Shown here in pieces: positions 1-5,713 of a stretch of 7,255 nucleotides of DNA. The notes under the pieces were generated by a model. That model was not told where the DNA came from and did no database searches. It was given only the letters and a program-made list of their open reading frames with translations. Both the position numbers and the translations under genes were made by a program. This DNA comes from Thermoplasmatota archaeon. Its GTDB lineage: Archaea > Thermoplasmatota > Penumbrarchaeia > Penumbrarchaeales > Penumbrarchaeaceae. Location of the stretch: NCBI GenBank assembly GCA_030591285.1, contig JAUVBH010000077.1, positions 1 to 7,255 on the forward strand. The letters are read 5' to 3'. Position 1 is the first letter of the stretch, and every line of letters begins with the position of its first letter.

Positions 1-1
1 A

Positions 2-3000
2 GCTTATGGCACATCCTTCAGTTTGAGCAGTGGGAACGTGTCGGGTATCAATTCCGCACTTCTTGCCTTCGATTGGGAGTTTGAGGGATGGGGTTTCGAA
101 GCAACCGAGCGCCAATGGATAAAGGCCAGACTAACTGATTCCACCGGGGATCTGACCTGGCTGGGTAATGGCCTGGATAGAAATCCTGCCGCAGATCTTA
201 CCCCTGAGGTCTATTCCAGAGTTGGGGTTGGGAATCCGGGATCAAACCAGTTCCATAGGGGGAGGTTCTCAACTGATATCCTTCCACTCATTGACGGCCC
301 TGGAGAATACTATCTTGATATTGGTGGCAAGATATCACAATGGACAACCGCGACAGAATTCGCAGGATTTGGGATCGATAACATCACTCTTACCTTCAGG
401 ACACTCTCCCATGATGTAAAGAAAATGACAGGGTCCGGCGGATTGGGGGCAGAGCTATTTGCCCAGGATACCAATGATGATGGTTGGGATGATCTTCTGG
501 TCGGTTCTCCGATACAGGGAACGGTCAGGATCTTCCATGGTGATCAACCGTACTGGGCTGATCTCTTTGGGATAAATCAGGGAATGGACAATACAACCAT
601 CGAGGGATCACCAAATGCTGGATTTGGATCATCCTTCACCACCATGGATCTTTCTCCTTTCACAATTGTTCCATCTCTGGCGATCTCTGCCCCTGCGGAG
701 ATAGTTGATGCAACTTCTGTTGGCAGGGTGTACATTTTCGATCTACCCATTGCTTCTGGAACCGTTCAAATTTCCTCTGCAAGGGAGAAGAACGATGCAA
801 TGACCGATTTCAAATATTATGGTTGGAGGCTGCTTTCGGTTGGTGATCAGGATAACAATGCCTATCCAGAACTGCTGATAGTCTCATGGACCTGGACCGA
901 CCTTCTTAGAACCACACTGGCCGATAGATCCCCATCTCCACCACAGTTGTGGATACTGAGTCCCGGGAGACATGATACCATATCGGGACACATTGACATT
1001 TCCGCCAGGATCTATGATATCGATAATGACACCGGACCCGAGGATGTGAGGTTCTACAGGTCCAACGACAACAGATCATGGAATCCCATTGGAGATGGGA
1101 CTCCGGATATCACGAATGGTGATATTGCCACGAAGTACTGGAACACTACTCTGTTCCCAAATGCTGGTTATTTCCTCAAGGTCAGCGTCATGGATAGCTT
1201 CGGACTGGAGACTGCAATGTATACGGACAGAGTTGATGTTCTGAACCATGCACCCCCTGTTGTGAAGTTGATATACCCCGCCGACGGGACCGAACTGAGG
1301 TGGACCGAGGATATCACTTCCAAGGTAATTATCCCATCATCCGAGGTTCTCTCCCCTCCTGTCAGTTTCTTCTACACAAGGGACAATTCGACATGGATAG
1401 AGTTCTCCAACATGTCGTCTCCTATCGAAGGTTCAAATTCAGATTATATCGCTGAATTCAATACCGAGGGTCATGTCGATGGACCGATCTGGTTCAAGAT
1501 CAATGCTTCGACCGAGTATGGCCTCGGTGCAGAAGCAAGGAATACGAAACCCGCTTTCATCAATAATTATTACTCTCCGGAAGGGGTGGTTATCAAACCC
1601 TTTTCCAATTCGACGATCTCCGGGCAATTCAATGTCTCGATCAGGGCCACTGATATCGATAATGACATTGTGGAGCCGATCAACCTTTTCCTCAAGGTTA
1701 CAGAGGAAGAGACATGGGAGATCCTTGGAAACTTGACCAAGGGCGAAAATGGAACCTATTATTTCGTTTGGGATACGACCACCGTAGAGAACGGTGAATA
1801 CGATCTGAAGGCACTTGTTGTAGATTCCACCAACTACCAGATCGAGATATCGATGAACGGATCATTCAGTGTTCATAACCTTTACCAACCCAGTGTAAGG
1901 ATCACCACCCATTCAGATGATGATGTGATCGGCGGTCTGGAAAAGATATCTGCTCTGATATATGATCGTGACATGAACATTCAGGAAAAGAAGATCCGTT
2001 TCCTTTACAGACCTGAAAGTGTAGATCTGTGGAATAGTATTGAAGGACCAAAATTGATCGGAAATGTAACAGATGTCTTCTGGGAAACCACATTGGTTCC
2101 CAATGGATTATATGATCTCAGGGTGGAATTGATAGATGAGGACAACCTCAGCGCCTCCCACCAGATCAACAATATCAGAATCAGGAATATCTATCCACCT
2201 GAATTGGAAAACAACTTTCCCCCGTTCAATCTACCTGTTTCTGGAGTGGTAAGACTATTTTTCAATATCACAGATGACGAAATGATCCCACCAGGCAACA
2301 TCAAGGTCGAGGTTCTCACAATAGACGGATGGATAGACCTTGGAAATGTCAGCAGGGTAAACGCTGGTGGAGTATTCGTTTCCAATGAGAAGGTTGAATA
2401 CTACATCGATTGGAACACTCTTATGACAGATACCGATGGAAAACGAGTTTTCCCTGATTCACCTGGATACGATATCAGGATCACTGTCATTGATTCCGAT
2501 GGAAGAGATGATACCTACCTTACACCAGTAGCGTATCACGTGAAGAACAATCTGGCTGTCGGTGACGACGACGATGATACTTCAACAGGCCTTGGACTTC
2601 CTGGATGGGTCATTGCCCTGATCATCATTGGGATCCTTGTCCTGGTCATATTTATCTTCCTGGCCTTCGTCTTCAAGGGCGATAAGAAAGCAAGGGAACC
2701 CTTACCGAAGATAATGGCACCACCTCAGGAACAAATGGCAGCTCCTATGGCTGGGGTGTCTGAACCATTGACACCGGTTGAAGATCGAGATGGAGGGATA
2801 TATTCCCCACCGGGATGGGATTCATCCACCACCGAGCCGATCCCAACGGATATTCCACTATTCACTGCAGATTCTGACACCTCTGATCTGGGACTCGATC
2901 TTAGTATTGATGAAGGTGATGATGAAGACCTCACAAGCCTCAGGGATCAGATGTTCGCTGTGGACGGTGAGAAACACCCCAGGAAAGCCAAAAAGGCTCC

Positions 3001-3388
3001 TAAGGCCAAACCAAAGAAGAAGACCACCAAATCCGATCTGGGAGATATTGATGTAAGTATGGATATCGATCTTCCAGAAGGGGCCATGCCAACTCAGCTG
3101 AAGAAAACATCCAAGCCCGAGGAAGAATGGAGCGATTCCGAGGAGTGGGATGAGGGTGAGGACTGGGACGATGCTGAGGAGGATGAGTGGGAAGAAGTGG
3201 ACGAAGAGGATGACTGGGAAGAGATGGATGAGGATGAGTGGGAGGATGACGCTGAAGAGGAGGAGGAAGAGGAAGAACTTGTCGTCGTCTGTAAATGTGG
3301 GGAAGAGGTTGAGATACCCTCCGAGTTCTCCGGTTCCAAATTCAGATGTCCAAACTGTGGAAGGAAAGGAAAGATCCCGGGTCGTTGA
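2..3388 (+). CDS. Large surface protein with FG-GAP and Ig-like repeats, one membrane span and a cytoplasmic acidic/zinc-ribbon tail (5' partial)
   Basis: The reading frame is open to the left edge, so the true start lies upstream; the TTG at 23 is only the first start-type codon in view. Residues are counted from that TTG (1121 aa visible). Residues 1-128 form a beta-rich, possibly galactose-binding-like domain. Residues 139-290 hold three FG-GAP-type repeats, with calcium-type loops at D149/N151/D153/D157 and D275/D277/N279/E283. Residues 306-842 hold about five Ig-like domains of roughly 100 aa, each ending in a W-x-T...NG-Y-x-L...D-type strand pattern. GDDDDD (847-852) precedes a single membrane span (858-885). 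The tail has a Lys-rich patch (985-1003), an acidic tract (1033-1086) and a zinc ribbon (C1090, C1092, C1109, C1112). About 18 N-x-S/T sequons lie before the span and none after it, which fixes the topology as N-outside. A role in adhesion or surface sensing is inferred; the exact function is unknown. No signal peptide is visible because of the truncation. Confidence 0.93.
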   Translation, partial: AYGTSFSLSSGNVSGINSALLAFDWEFEGWGFEATERQWIKARLTDSTGDLTWLGNGLDRNPAADLTPEVYSRVGVGNPGSNQFHRGRFSTDILPLIDGPGEYYLDIGGKISQWTTATEFAGFGIDNITLTFRTLSHDVKKMTGSGGLGAELFAQDTNDDGWDDLLVGSPIQGTVRIFHGDQPYWADLFGINQGMDNTTIEGSPNAGFGSSFTTMDLSPFTIVPSLAISAPAEIVDATSVGRVYIFDLPIASGTVQISSAREKNDAMTDFKYYGWRLLSVGDQDNNAYPELLIVSWTWTDLLRTTLADRSPSPPQLWILSPGRHDTISGHIDISARIYDIDNDTGPEDVRFYRSNDNRSWNPIGDGTPDITNGDIATKYWNTTLFPNAGYFLKVSVMDSFGLETAMYTDRVDVLNHAPPVVKLIYPADGTELRWTEDITSKVIIPSSEVLSPPVSFFYTRDNSTWIEFSNMSSPIEGSNSDYIAEFNTEGHVDGPIWFKINASTEYGLGAEARNTKPAFINNYYSPEGVVIKPFSNSTISGQFNVSIRATDIDNDIVEPINLFLKVTEEETWEILGNLTKGENGTYYFVWDTTTVENGEYDLKALVVDSTNYQIEISMNGSFSVHNLYQPSVRITTHSDDDVIGGLEKISALIYDRDMNIQEKKIRFLYRPESVDLWNSIEGPKLIGNVTDVFWETTLVPNGLYDLRVELIDEDNLSASHQINNIRIRNIYPPELENNFPPFNLPVSGVVRLFFNITDDEMIPPGNIKVEVLTIDGWIDLGNVSRVNAGGVFVSNEKVEYYIDWNTLMTDTDGKRVFPDSPGYDIRITVIDSDGRDDTYLTPVAYHVKNNLAVGDDDDDTSTGLGLPGWVIALIIIGILVLVIFIFLAFVFKGDKKAREPLPKIMAPPQEQMAAPMAGVSEPLTPVEDRDGGIYSPPGWDSSTTEPIPTDIPLFTADSDTSDLGLDLSIDEGDDEDLTSLRDQMFAVDGEKHPRKAKKAPKAKPKKKTTKSDLGDIDVSMDIDLPEGAMPTQLKKTSKPEEEWSDSEEWDEGEDWDDAEEDEWEEVDEEDDWEEMDEDEWEDDAEEEEEEEELVVVCKCGEEVEIPSEFSGSKFRCPNCGRKGKIPGR
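437..892 (+). other. FG-GAP (integrin-alpha-like) repeat region within the large surface protein
   Basis: Three repeats are visible at residues 139-173, 199-240 and 264-290. The first has the classic D-x-N-x-D-G-x-x-D-L-x-V-G calcium loop (D149-G161). The second has a Gly-Phe-Gly opening (G200-G202) but no acidic loop. The third has a G-D-x-D-x-N loop at 274-279. Integrin-type propellers need about seven blades, so three is short of a full ring. More may lie upstream, or this may be a partial or divergent propeller. Confidence 0.7.
938..2548 (+). repeat. Tandem Ig-like domains (about five units) in the large surface protein
   Basis: Units of about 100 residues run approximately 306-408, 410-517, 518-620, 622-723 and 724-842. 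Most begin with a PP/SP-x-V-x-(L/I) strand. Four of them end with a Trp- or Tyr-containing strand, a turn and Y-(F/D)-(L/I)-(K/R)-(V/A/I)...D (around 372-392, 579-602, 685-707 and 793-826). The second unit is the most divergent. DNA identity between units is low, so these are old protein-level repeats rather than recent tandem duplications. Their likely role is as a spacer or ligand-binding stalk outside the cell. Confidence 0.65.
3119..3280 (+). repeat. Purine-rich low-complexity tract coding an acidic, Trp-spaced segment
   Basis: This in-frame GAG/GAA/GAT/GAC stretch encodes residues 1033-1086. About 40 of 54 residues are Asp or Glu, and Trp falls at 1036, 1042, 1048, 1056, 1065 and 1073, giving spacings of 6 to 9. 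It lies in the cytoplasmic tail just before the zinc ribbon. The + strand is almost entirely purine, and the antisense strand therefore shows an artefactual Ser-rich reading frame. Confidence 0.85.
3284..3385 (+). other. C-terminal zinc ribbon of the large surface protein
   Basis: Residues 1088-1121 contain C-x-C-G, then 16 residues, then C-P-x-C-G, with IPSEFSGSKFR between the knuckles and KIPG after them. The layout (CxCG, V/I-P, aliphatic or aromatic, G, K, RCPxCG, I/V-P) resembles short zinc ribbons found singly at the ends of many bacterial and archaeal proteins, from memory notably in Planctomycetes. Four-Cys zinc binding is well supported by the pattern. The binding partner is unknown. 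Confidence 0.75.
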
Positions 3389-3436
3389 ACCTGAGATCGC
3401 ATATGATGATTGTCAAAATAGTGTTCCAATGTTTGA

Positions 3437-3444
3437 TTAAATAC
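3437..3444 (+). promoter_or_regulatory. TATA-like box for the two-gene membrane-protein operon
   Basis: TTAAATAC lies in the A/T-rich part of the 113-bp intergenic region. Archaeal transcription would start about 25 bp downstream, near 3465-3470, giving an mRNA leader of about 35 nt that contains the repeat at 3470-3485 and the ribosome site at 3488. A short T run at 3456-3460 could also serve termination of the upstream gene. The match is plausible, not strong. Confidence 0.45.
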
Positions 3445-3469
3445 ACATTTGCATGTTTTTCTCACGGGA

Positions 3470-3485
3470 ACCGGTAATGGACCGG
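3470..3485 (+). promoter_or_regulatory. Short hairpin / direct repeat at the predicted transcript start
   Basis: CCGGT (3471-3475) and ACCGG (3481-3485) can pair as a 5-bp GC-rich stem with a 5-nt loop. The same bases also form a direct repeat of ACCGG (3470-3474 and 3481-3485) with an 11-bp period, about one helical turn. It lies just after the expected transcription start and ends 2 nt before the Shine-Dalgarno site. It could be a leader hairpin or an operator; chance cannot be excluded for so short an element. Confidence 0.35.
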
Positions 3486-3487
3486 AC

Positions 3488-3494
3488 GAGGTGA
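3488..3494 (+). promoter_or_regulatory. Ribosome binding site for the CDS at 3502
   Basis: GAGGTGA is a strong Shine-Dalgarno match to the archaeal 16S 3' end, 7 nt before the ATG. It supports this start and a leadered mRNA, unlike the antiporter genes downstream. Confidence 0.8.
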
Positions 3495-3501
3495 GAGAGA
3501 T

Positions 3502-4515
3502 ATGACAAAAAAAAGAGCAAAGTTCGGGCGACGTCTGGAGATACCTGCAGGCGCAATATATGCCCTTCTAGCTGCAATATCATTGATCTGTGTCACCGTG
3601 GTAGCGGTGGCATTTGCCGATGATGGGGGAAGTGGTAAGATAGATGAGGAAGTAGATGACATGATCAAGATCCCCCATCTTTACATCGAAGATGTGTTTT
3701 TCAGAAGCTACGAGAACGAAGGGATAACGGTTGAGATCACCATCTATGTGACCAATGATGGTACGGATGATGCAAACAATGTCCAGGCTCACATCTGGCC
3801 TGTTGTTGATGAATCAAATATAGCCACAGATATGAAGGAGATGCAGTTCGAAGATATCCTTGTGAATCAGACAAAGCATCAGAAGGTGGAGATCCTGCTG
3901 AATGCTGGAACACTCCATAGTGTTGAGATCCTTGTCTTTGAATCTAATATGCTTGTCCTTAAGGGAAGAGCAGAGGTTTCAACACAAGGTTCCGGAGCCA
4001 GTTCATATACCAACATTGAGGTTCGTGGCTCGGATCTAGATGGTGATTATGATGGGATGCCGGATGAATGGGAGAGGTTCTACGGCTTGGACCCGAATGA
4101 TCCAAACGATGCTGGCCTTGACCGCGATGGAGATGGCATTGATAACATCATGGAATACAGATTGAATAGGAATCCCAATGTTTCTCCTGAGGATGAATCT
4201 CCGGTAGATGATGATGATGGTATTTTCTCACCCATTACATCAGGAGATGCAGAGGAGAAAGGAGCGGCAGTAGGTGCTTTCCTCTTCGGAATATTGATCA
4301 TAGGTGTCATTATCGTTTTGATCATTGCAGCTGTGATATCATCCAATAAAGCACGCAAGAGAGCAGAGGAGAAGGAATTCTTCGAAAATAAACAAATGGT
4401 GAAAAAGGAGCAGCCTCGCACACAGCTACAGTTCGAACATGTTGTGAAAGATGGTGCCAAGGAAGAGCCTGAAGAGAGTTTGTCCAATCCATTTATGGAT
4501 AACCATTCACCTTAA
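3502..4515 (+). CDS. Membrane protein with extracellular beta-sandwich and paired EF-hand-like calcium loops
   Basis: The protein has 337 aa, and the ATG start is set by a strong ribosome site. Residues 15-39 are a signal peptide or anchor, with a possible A-F-A cleavage site before D40. Residues 57-165 look like a CARDB-type beta-sandwich, with the N-x-G-x-x-x-A-x-N-V signature near 85-94. Residues 178-225 form a thrombospondin-3-like repeat with two 12-residue calcium-type loops: D180/D182/D184/D188/E191 and D207/D209/D211/N215/E218. A DDDD stalk (236-239), a second hydrophobic span (254-280), a basic stop-transfer patch (KARKR) and a charged tail of about 57 residues follow. Two sequons (N122, N226) lie outside. 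The next gene starts 38 nt downstream with no clear promoter between, so they are probably co-transcribed. Its function is not recognised. The shared loops suggest a partner or co-sensor of the regulator encoded next; that is inference. Confidence 0.93.
   Translation: MTKKRAKFGRRLEIPAGAIYALLAAISLICVTVVAVAFADDGGSGKIDEEVDDMIKIPHLYIEDVFFRSYENEGITVEITIYVTNDGTDDANNVQAHIWPVVDESNIATDMKEMQFEDILVNQTKHQKVEILLNAGTLHSVEILVFESNMLVLKGRAEVSTQGSGASSYTNIEVRGSDLDGDYDGMPDEWERFYGLDPNDPNDAGLDRDGDGIDNIMEYRLNRNPNVSPEDESPVDDDDGIFSPITSGDAEEKGAAVGAFLFGILIIGVIIVLIIAAVISSNKARKRAEEKEFFENKQMVKKEQPRTQLQFEHVVKDGAKEEPEESLSNPFMDNHSP
4033..4176 (+). repeat. Thrombospondin-3-like calcium repeat (one unit, about 48 aa)
   Basis: The unit carries two D-x-D-x-D-G-x-x-(D/N)-x-x-E loops whose starts are 27 residues apart, with a W-E...GLDP segment between them. 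The same unit occurs twice in the protein encoded at 4554-5660, showing that the two neighbouring genes share a module. Confidence 0.8.
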
Positions 4516-4538
4516 AACCAAATGAGGCCATCAGGTAG

Positions 4539-4546
4539 AGAGGAGA
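4539..4546 (+). promoter_or_regulatory. Ribosome binding site for the CDS at 4554
   Basis: AGAGGAGA ends 7 nt before the ATG, a standard spacing. It lies in the 38-nt gap after the upstream stop codon, consistent with translation from a shared operon mRNA. Confidence 0.8.
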
Positions 4547-4553
4547 TTTCTGA

Positions 4554-5660
4554 ATGAAGAAAGAGGAGACAGATAACAGGAACGCCAGCATACAGTTAGC
4601 AGCCTCCCTGCTGCTGGCTCTCTGTCTCCTCACATTTTCCATTGTGTCTTTTTCCCCTATCGTTCAAGCCCAGGAAACAAATGACCAGGATGAAGATGGT
4701 ATGGATGACACCTGGGAAGATGATAATAACCTGAACTCTTCCGACCCTTCAGATGCAGATCTGGACCCGGACCATGATGGTCTGACAAATCTTCAAGAAT
4801 TCACACATGGCACAGATCCTGCATTGAACGATACAGATGAGGATGAGATGCCTGATGGTTGGGAAGTGGAGAACGGTTTGGATCCGCTTGTGAACGATGC
4901 AGATGGAGATCCAGATTCTGATTTTCTACCCAATCTAAGAGAATATGAGATCGGTACGGATCCACAAAATATAACAGATCCCGGAATTGGTGATGATGAC
5001 GATGTCACACCTGTTGATGATGACGACAATGATGGCGCTCCAATAATGGCTTCTGAGAAAGAAGCGTCCTCAATATTCTGTATTGGTCTGATATTCATTC
5101 TGGTGACAGGTACCATCATACTAATTGTTGGAATGGGGATCTATTCCAAGATCAAGAAAAAGAAATTGATGGACCACGAGACCAGGGTCAAGATAGTTGA
5201 ATTCCTCAAAGAGAACCCTGGGGCTTATTATACCCAGATCAAGAACGACCTTGGTCTGGCCCATGGAGTTCTCACACATCACATAAACATGCTGGAACAA
5301 CAGGAGGTCCTTTTCTCTAAACAGGACAGATCATACAGACGCTTCTACCTTGACGGAATGTACTCCAAAGGACCGATCGTCATAGGCAAGCAGAAAGAGG
5401 TCCTTGATATGGTAAGGAGATTCCCCGGTTCCAGTCAGTCAGAGATAGGAAGGAAGCTTGGGTTAGGGAGAATGATAGTCAGTTACCACATCAATCAGCT
5501 GGAACAGCTAGCCCTGATCATCAAAGAGAAGCATGGAAGGGAGAACCTGATCCATCCTGTCGATCTGGTGACATCCCCCATTTCCAAGGTCGAGGAAGAT
5601 CCCTTCCCTAAGGGTATTTACGAAGGCGGGGTACCTGAAGTTGGAACTATAGAGACCTAA
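4554..5660 (+). CDS. Membrane-anchored transcription regulator: extracellular calcium-type repeats, one span, two cytoplasmic winged helices
   Basis: The protein has 368 aa. Residues 13-39 are a signal peptide or anchor (possible cleavage after V-Q-A39). Residues 43-140 hold two tandem repeats of about 49 aa with four EF-hand-like loops: D44-E55, D71-E82, D93-E104 and D119-E130. Asp-rich stalks at 147-150 and 155-158 precede a membrane span (172-196) and a KIKKKK stop-transfer patch. Two winged helix-turn-helix domains follow (about 207-268 and 277-336). Their recognition helices (236-253 and 305-322) share H-I-N-x-L-E-Q, so they look internally duplicated. The pair fits archaeal predicted regulators with two HTH domains (COG3398-like, from memory). 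Its likely job is a one-component regulator that binds DNA while anchored in the membrane and responds to an outside signal. The signal, probably Ca2+ or ionic state, and the targets are inferred. A Pro-rich tail (337-368) looks disordered. Confidence 0.93.
   Translation: MKKEETDNRNASIQLAASLLLALCLLTFSIVSFSPIVQAQETNDQDEDGMDDTWEDDNNLNSSDPSDADLDPDHDGLTNLQEFTHGTDPALNDTDEDEMPDGWEVENGLDPLVNDADGDPDSDFLPNLREYEIGTDPQNITDPGIGDDDDVTPVDDDDNDGAPIMASEKEASSIFCIGLIFILVTGTIILIVGMGIYSKIKKKKLMDHETRVKIVEFLKENPGAYYTQIKNDLGLAHGVLTHHINMLEQQEVLFSKQDRSYRRFYLDGMYSKGPIVIGKQKEVLDMVRRFPGSSQSEIGRKLGLGRMIVSYHINQLEQLALIIKEKHGRENLIHPVDLVTSPISKVEEDPFPKGIYEGGVPEVGTIET
4680..4973 (+). repeat. Two tandem thrombospondin-3-like calcium repeats in the membrane-anchored regulator
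   Basis: Unit 1 covers residues 43-91 and unit 2 residues 92-140; they align almost end to end with one single-residue gap. Conserved blocks are D-x-D-E-D, W-E, N-x-L, DAD, D-P-D-x-D, N-L-x-E-(F/Y) and G-T-D-P. All four loops keep acidic or Asn ligands at positions 1, 3, 5, 9 and 12. Unit 2 has lost the loop Gly at position 6 in both loops (E98 and F124). Confidence 0.8.
5172..5561 (+). other. Tandem winged helix-turn-helix DNA-binding region of the regulator
   Basis: Residues 207-336 contain two wHTH units about 72 residues apart. Each has a first helix, P-G, a second helix ending in L-G-L, a recognition helix with H-I-N-x-L-E-Q, and a basic wing (K256-R263 and K324-R329). Both keep a full set of helices, so neither looks degenerate. 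Confidence 0.8.
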
Positions 5661-5682
5661 TTCCCCATTCGCACCCTCAAAG

Positions 5683-5692
5683 TTTACTTATA
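5683..5692 (+). promoter_or_regulatory. TATA box of the first antiporter gene, with apparent leaderless start
   Basis: TTTACTTATA is preceded by CAAAG, a plausible BRE. Its 3' half is centred about 25 bp before the ATG at 5714, exactly where archaeal transcription initiates. No Shine-Dalgarno site lies before the ATG (the preceding bases are CCCTCTGGC). The transcript is therefore probably leaderless or nearly so. Confidence 0.65.
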
Positions 5693-5713
5693 CAGATATC
5701 ATTACCCTCTGGC

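Noticed and set aside
23..25. TTG at 23 as the true start of the first gene
   Set aside because: The frame is open through the window edge, and the protein lacks a signal peptide at this point although it is clearly exported.
2564..2700. Archaeosortase (PGF-CTERM-like) sorting signal at the membrane span
   Set aside because: There is no PGF-type motif before the span, and a long cytoplasmic tail follows instead of a short basic end.
3150..3440. Arg/Lys-rich frame on the + strand overlapping the acidic tail
   Set aside because: It is an out-of-frame reading of the same low-complexity purine tract; the in-frame product has a clear zinc ribbon and stop.
3451..3462. T-rich terminator after the large surface protein gene
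   Set aside because: Only five T in a row without a clear stem; it overlaps the promoter region of the next gene, so I note it but do not call it.
3094..3465. Antisense reading frame with a long Ser-rich run
   Set aside because: It is the reverse complement of the acidic GAG/GAT codon tract of the large surface protein; no ribosome site or promoter supports it.
4080..4487. Antisense frame of 135 codons opposite the first operon gene
   Set aside because: Composition (Ser-, Met- and Ile-rich) mirrors Asp and hydrophobic codons of the sense gene; no independent start signals.
4680..4973. Dockerin module, implying a cellulosome-type system
   Set aside because: The loops resemble dockerin loops, but no cohesin or hydrolase is present and the 49-aa unit with W-E and GTDP fits thrombospondin-3-like repeats better.
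4197..5030. GATGATGAT-type DNA repeats as possible CRISPR or regulatory repeats
   Set aside because: These are in-frame Asp codons of the stalk segments, with no spacer structure.
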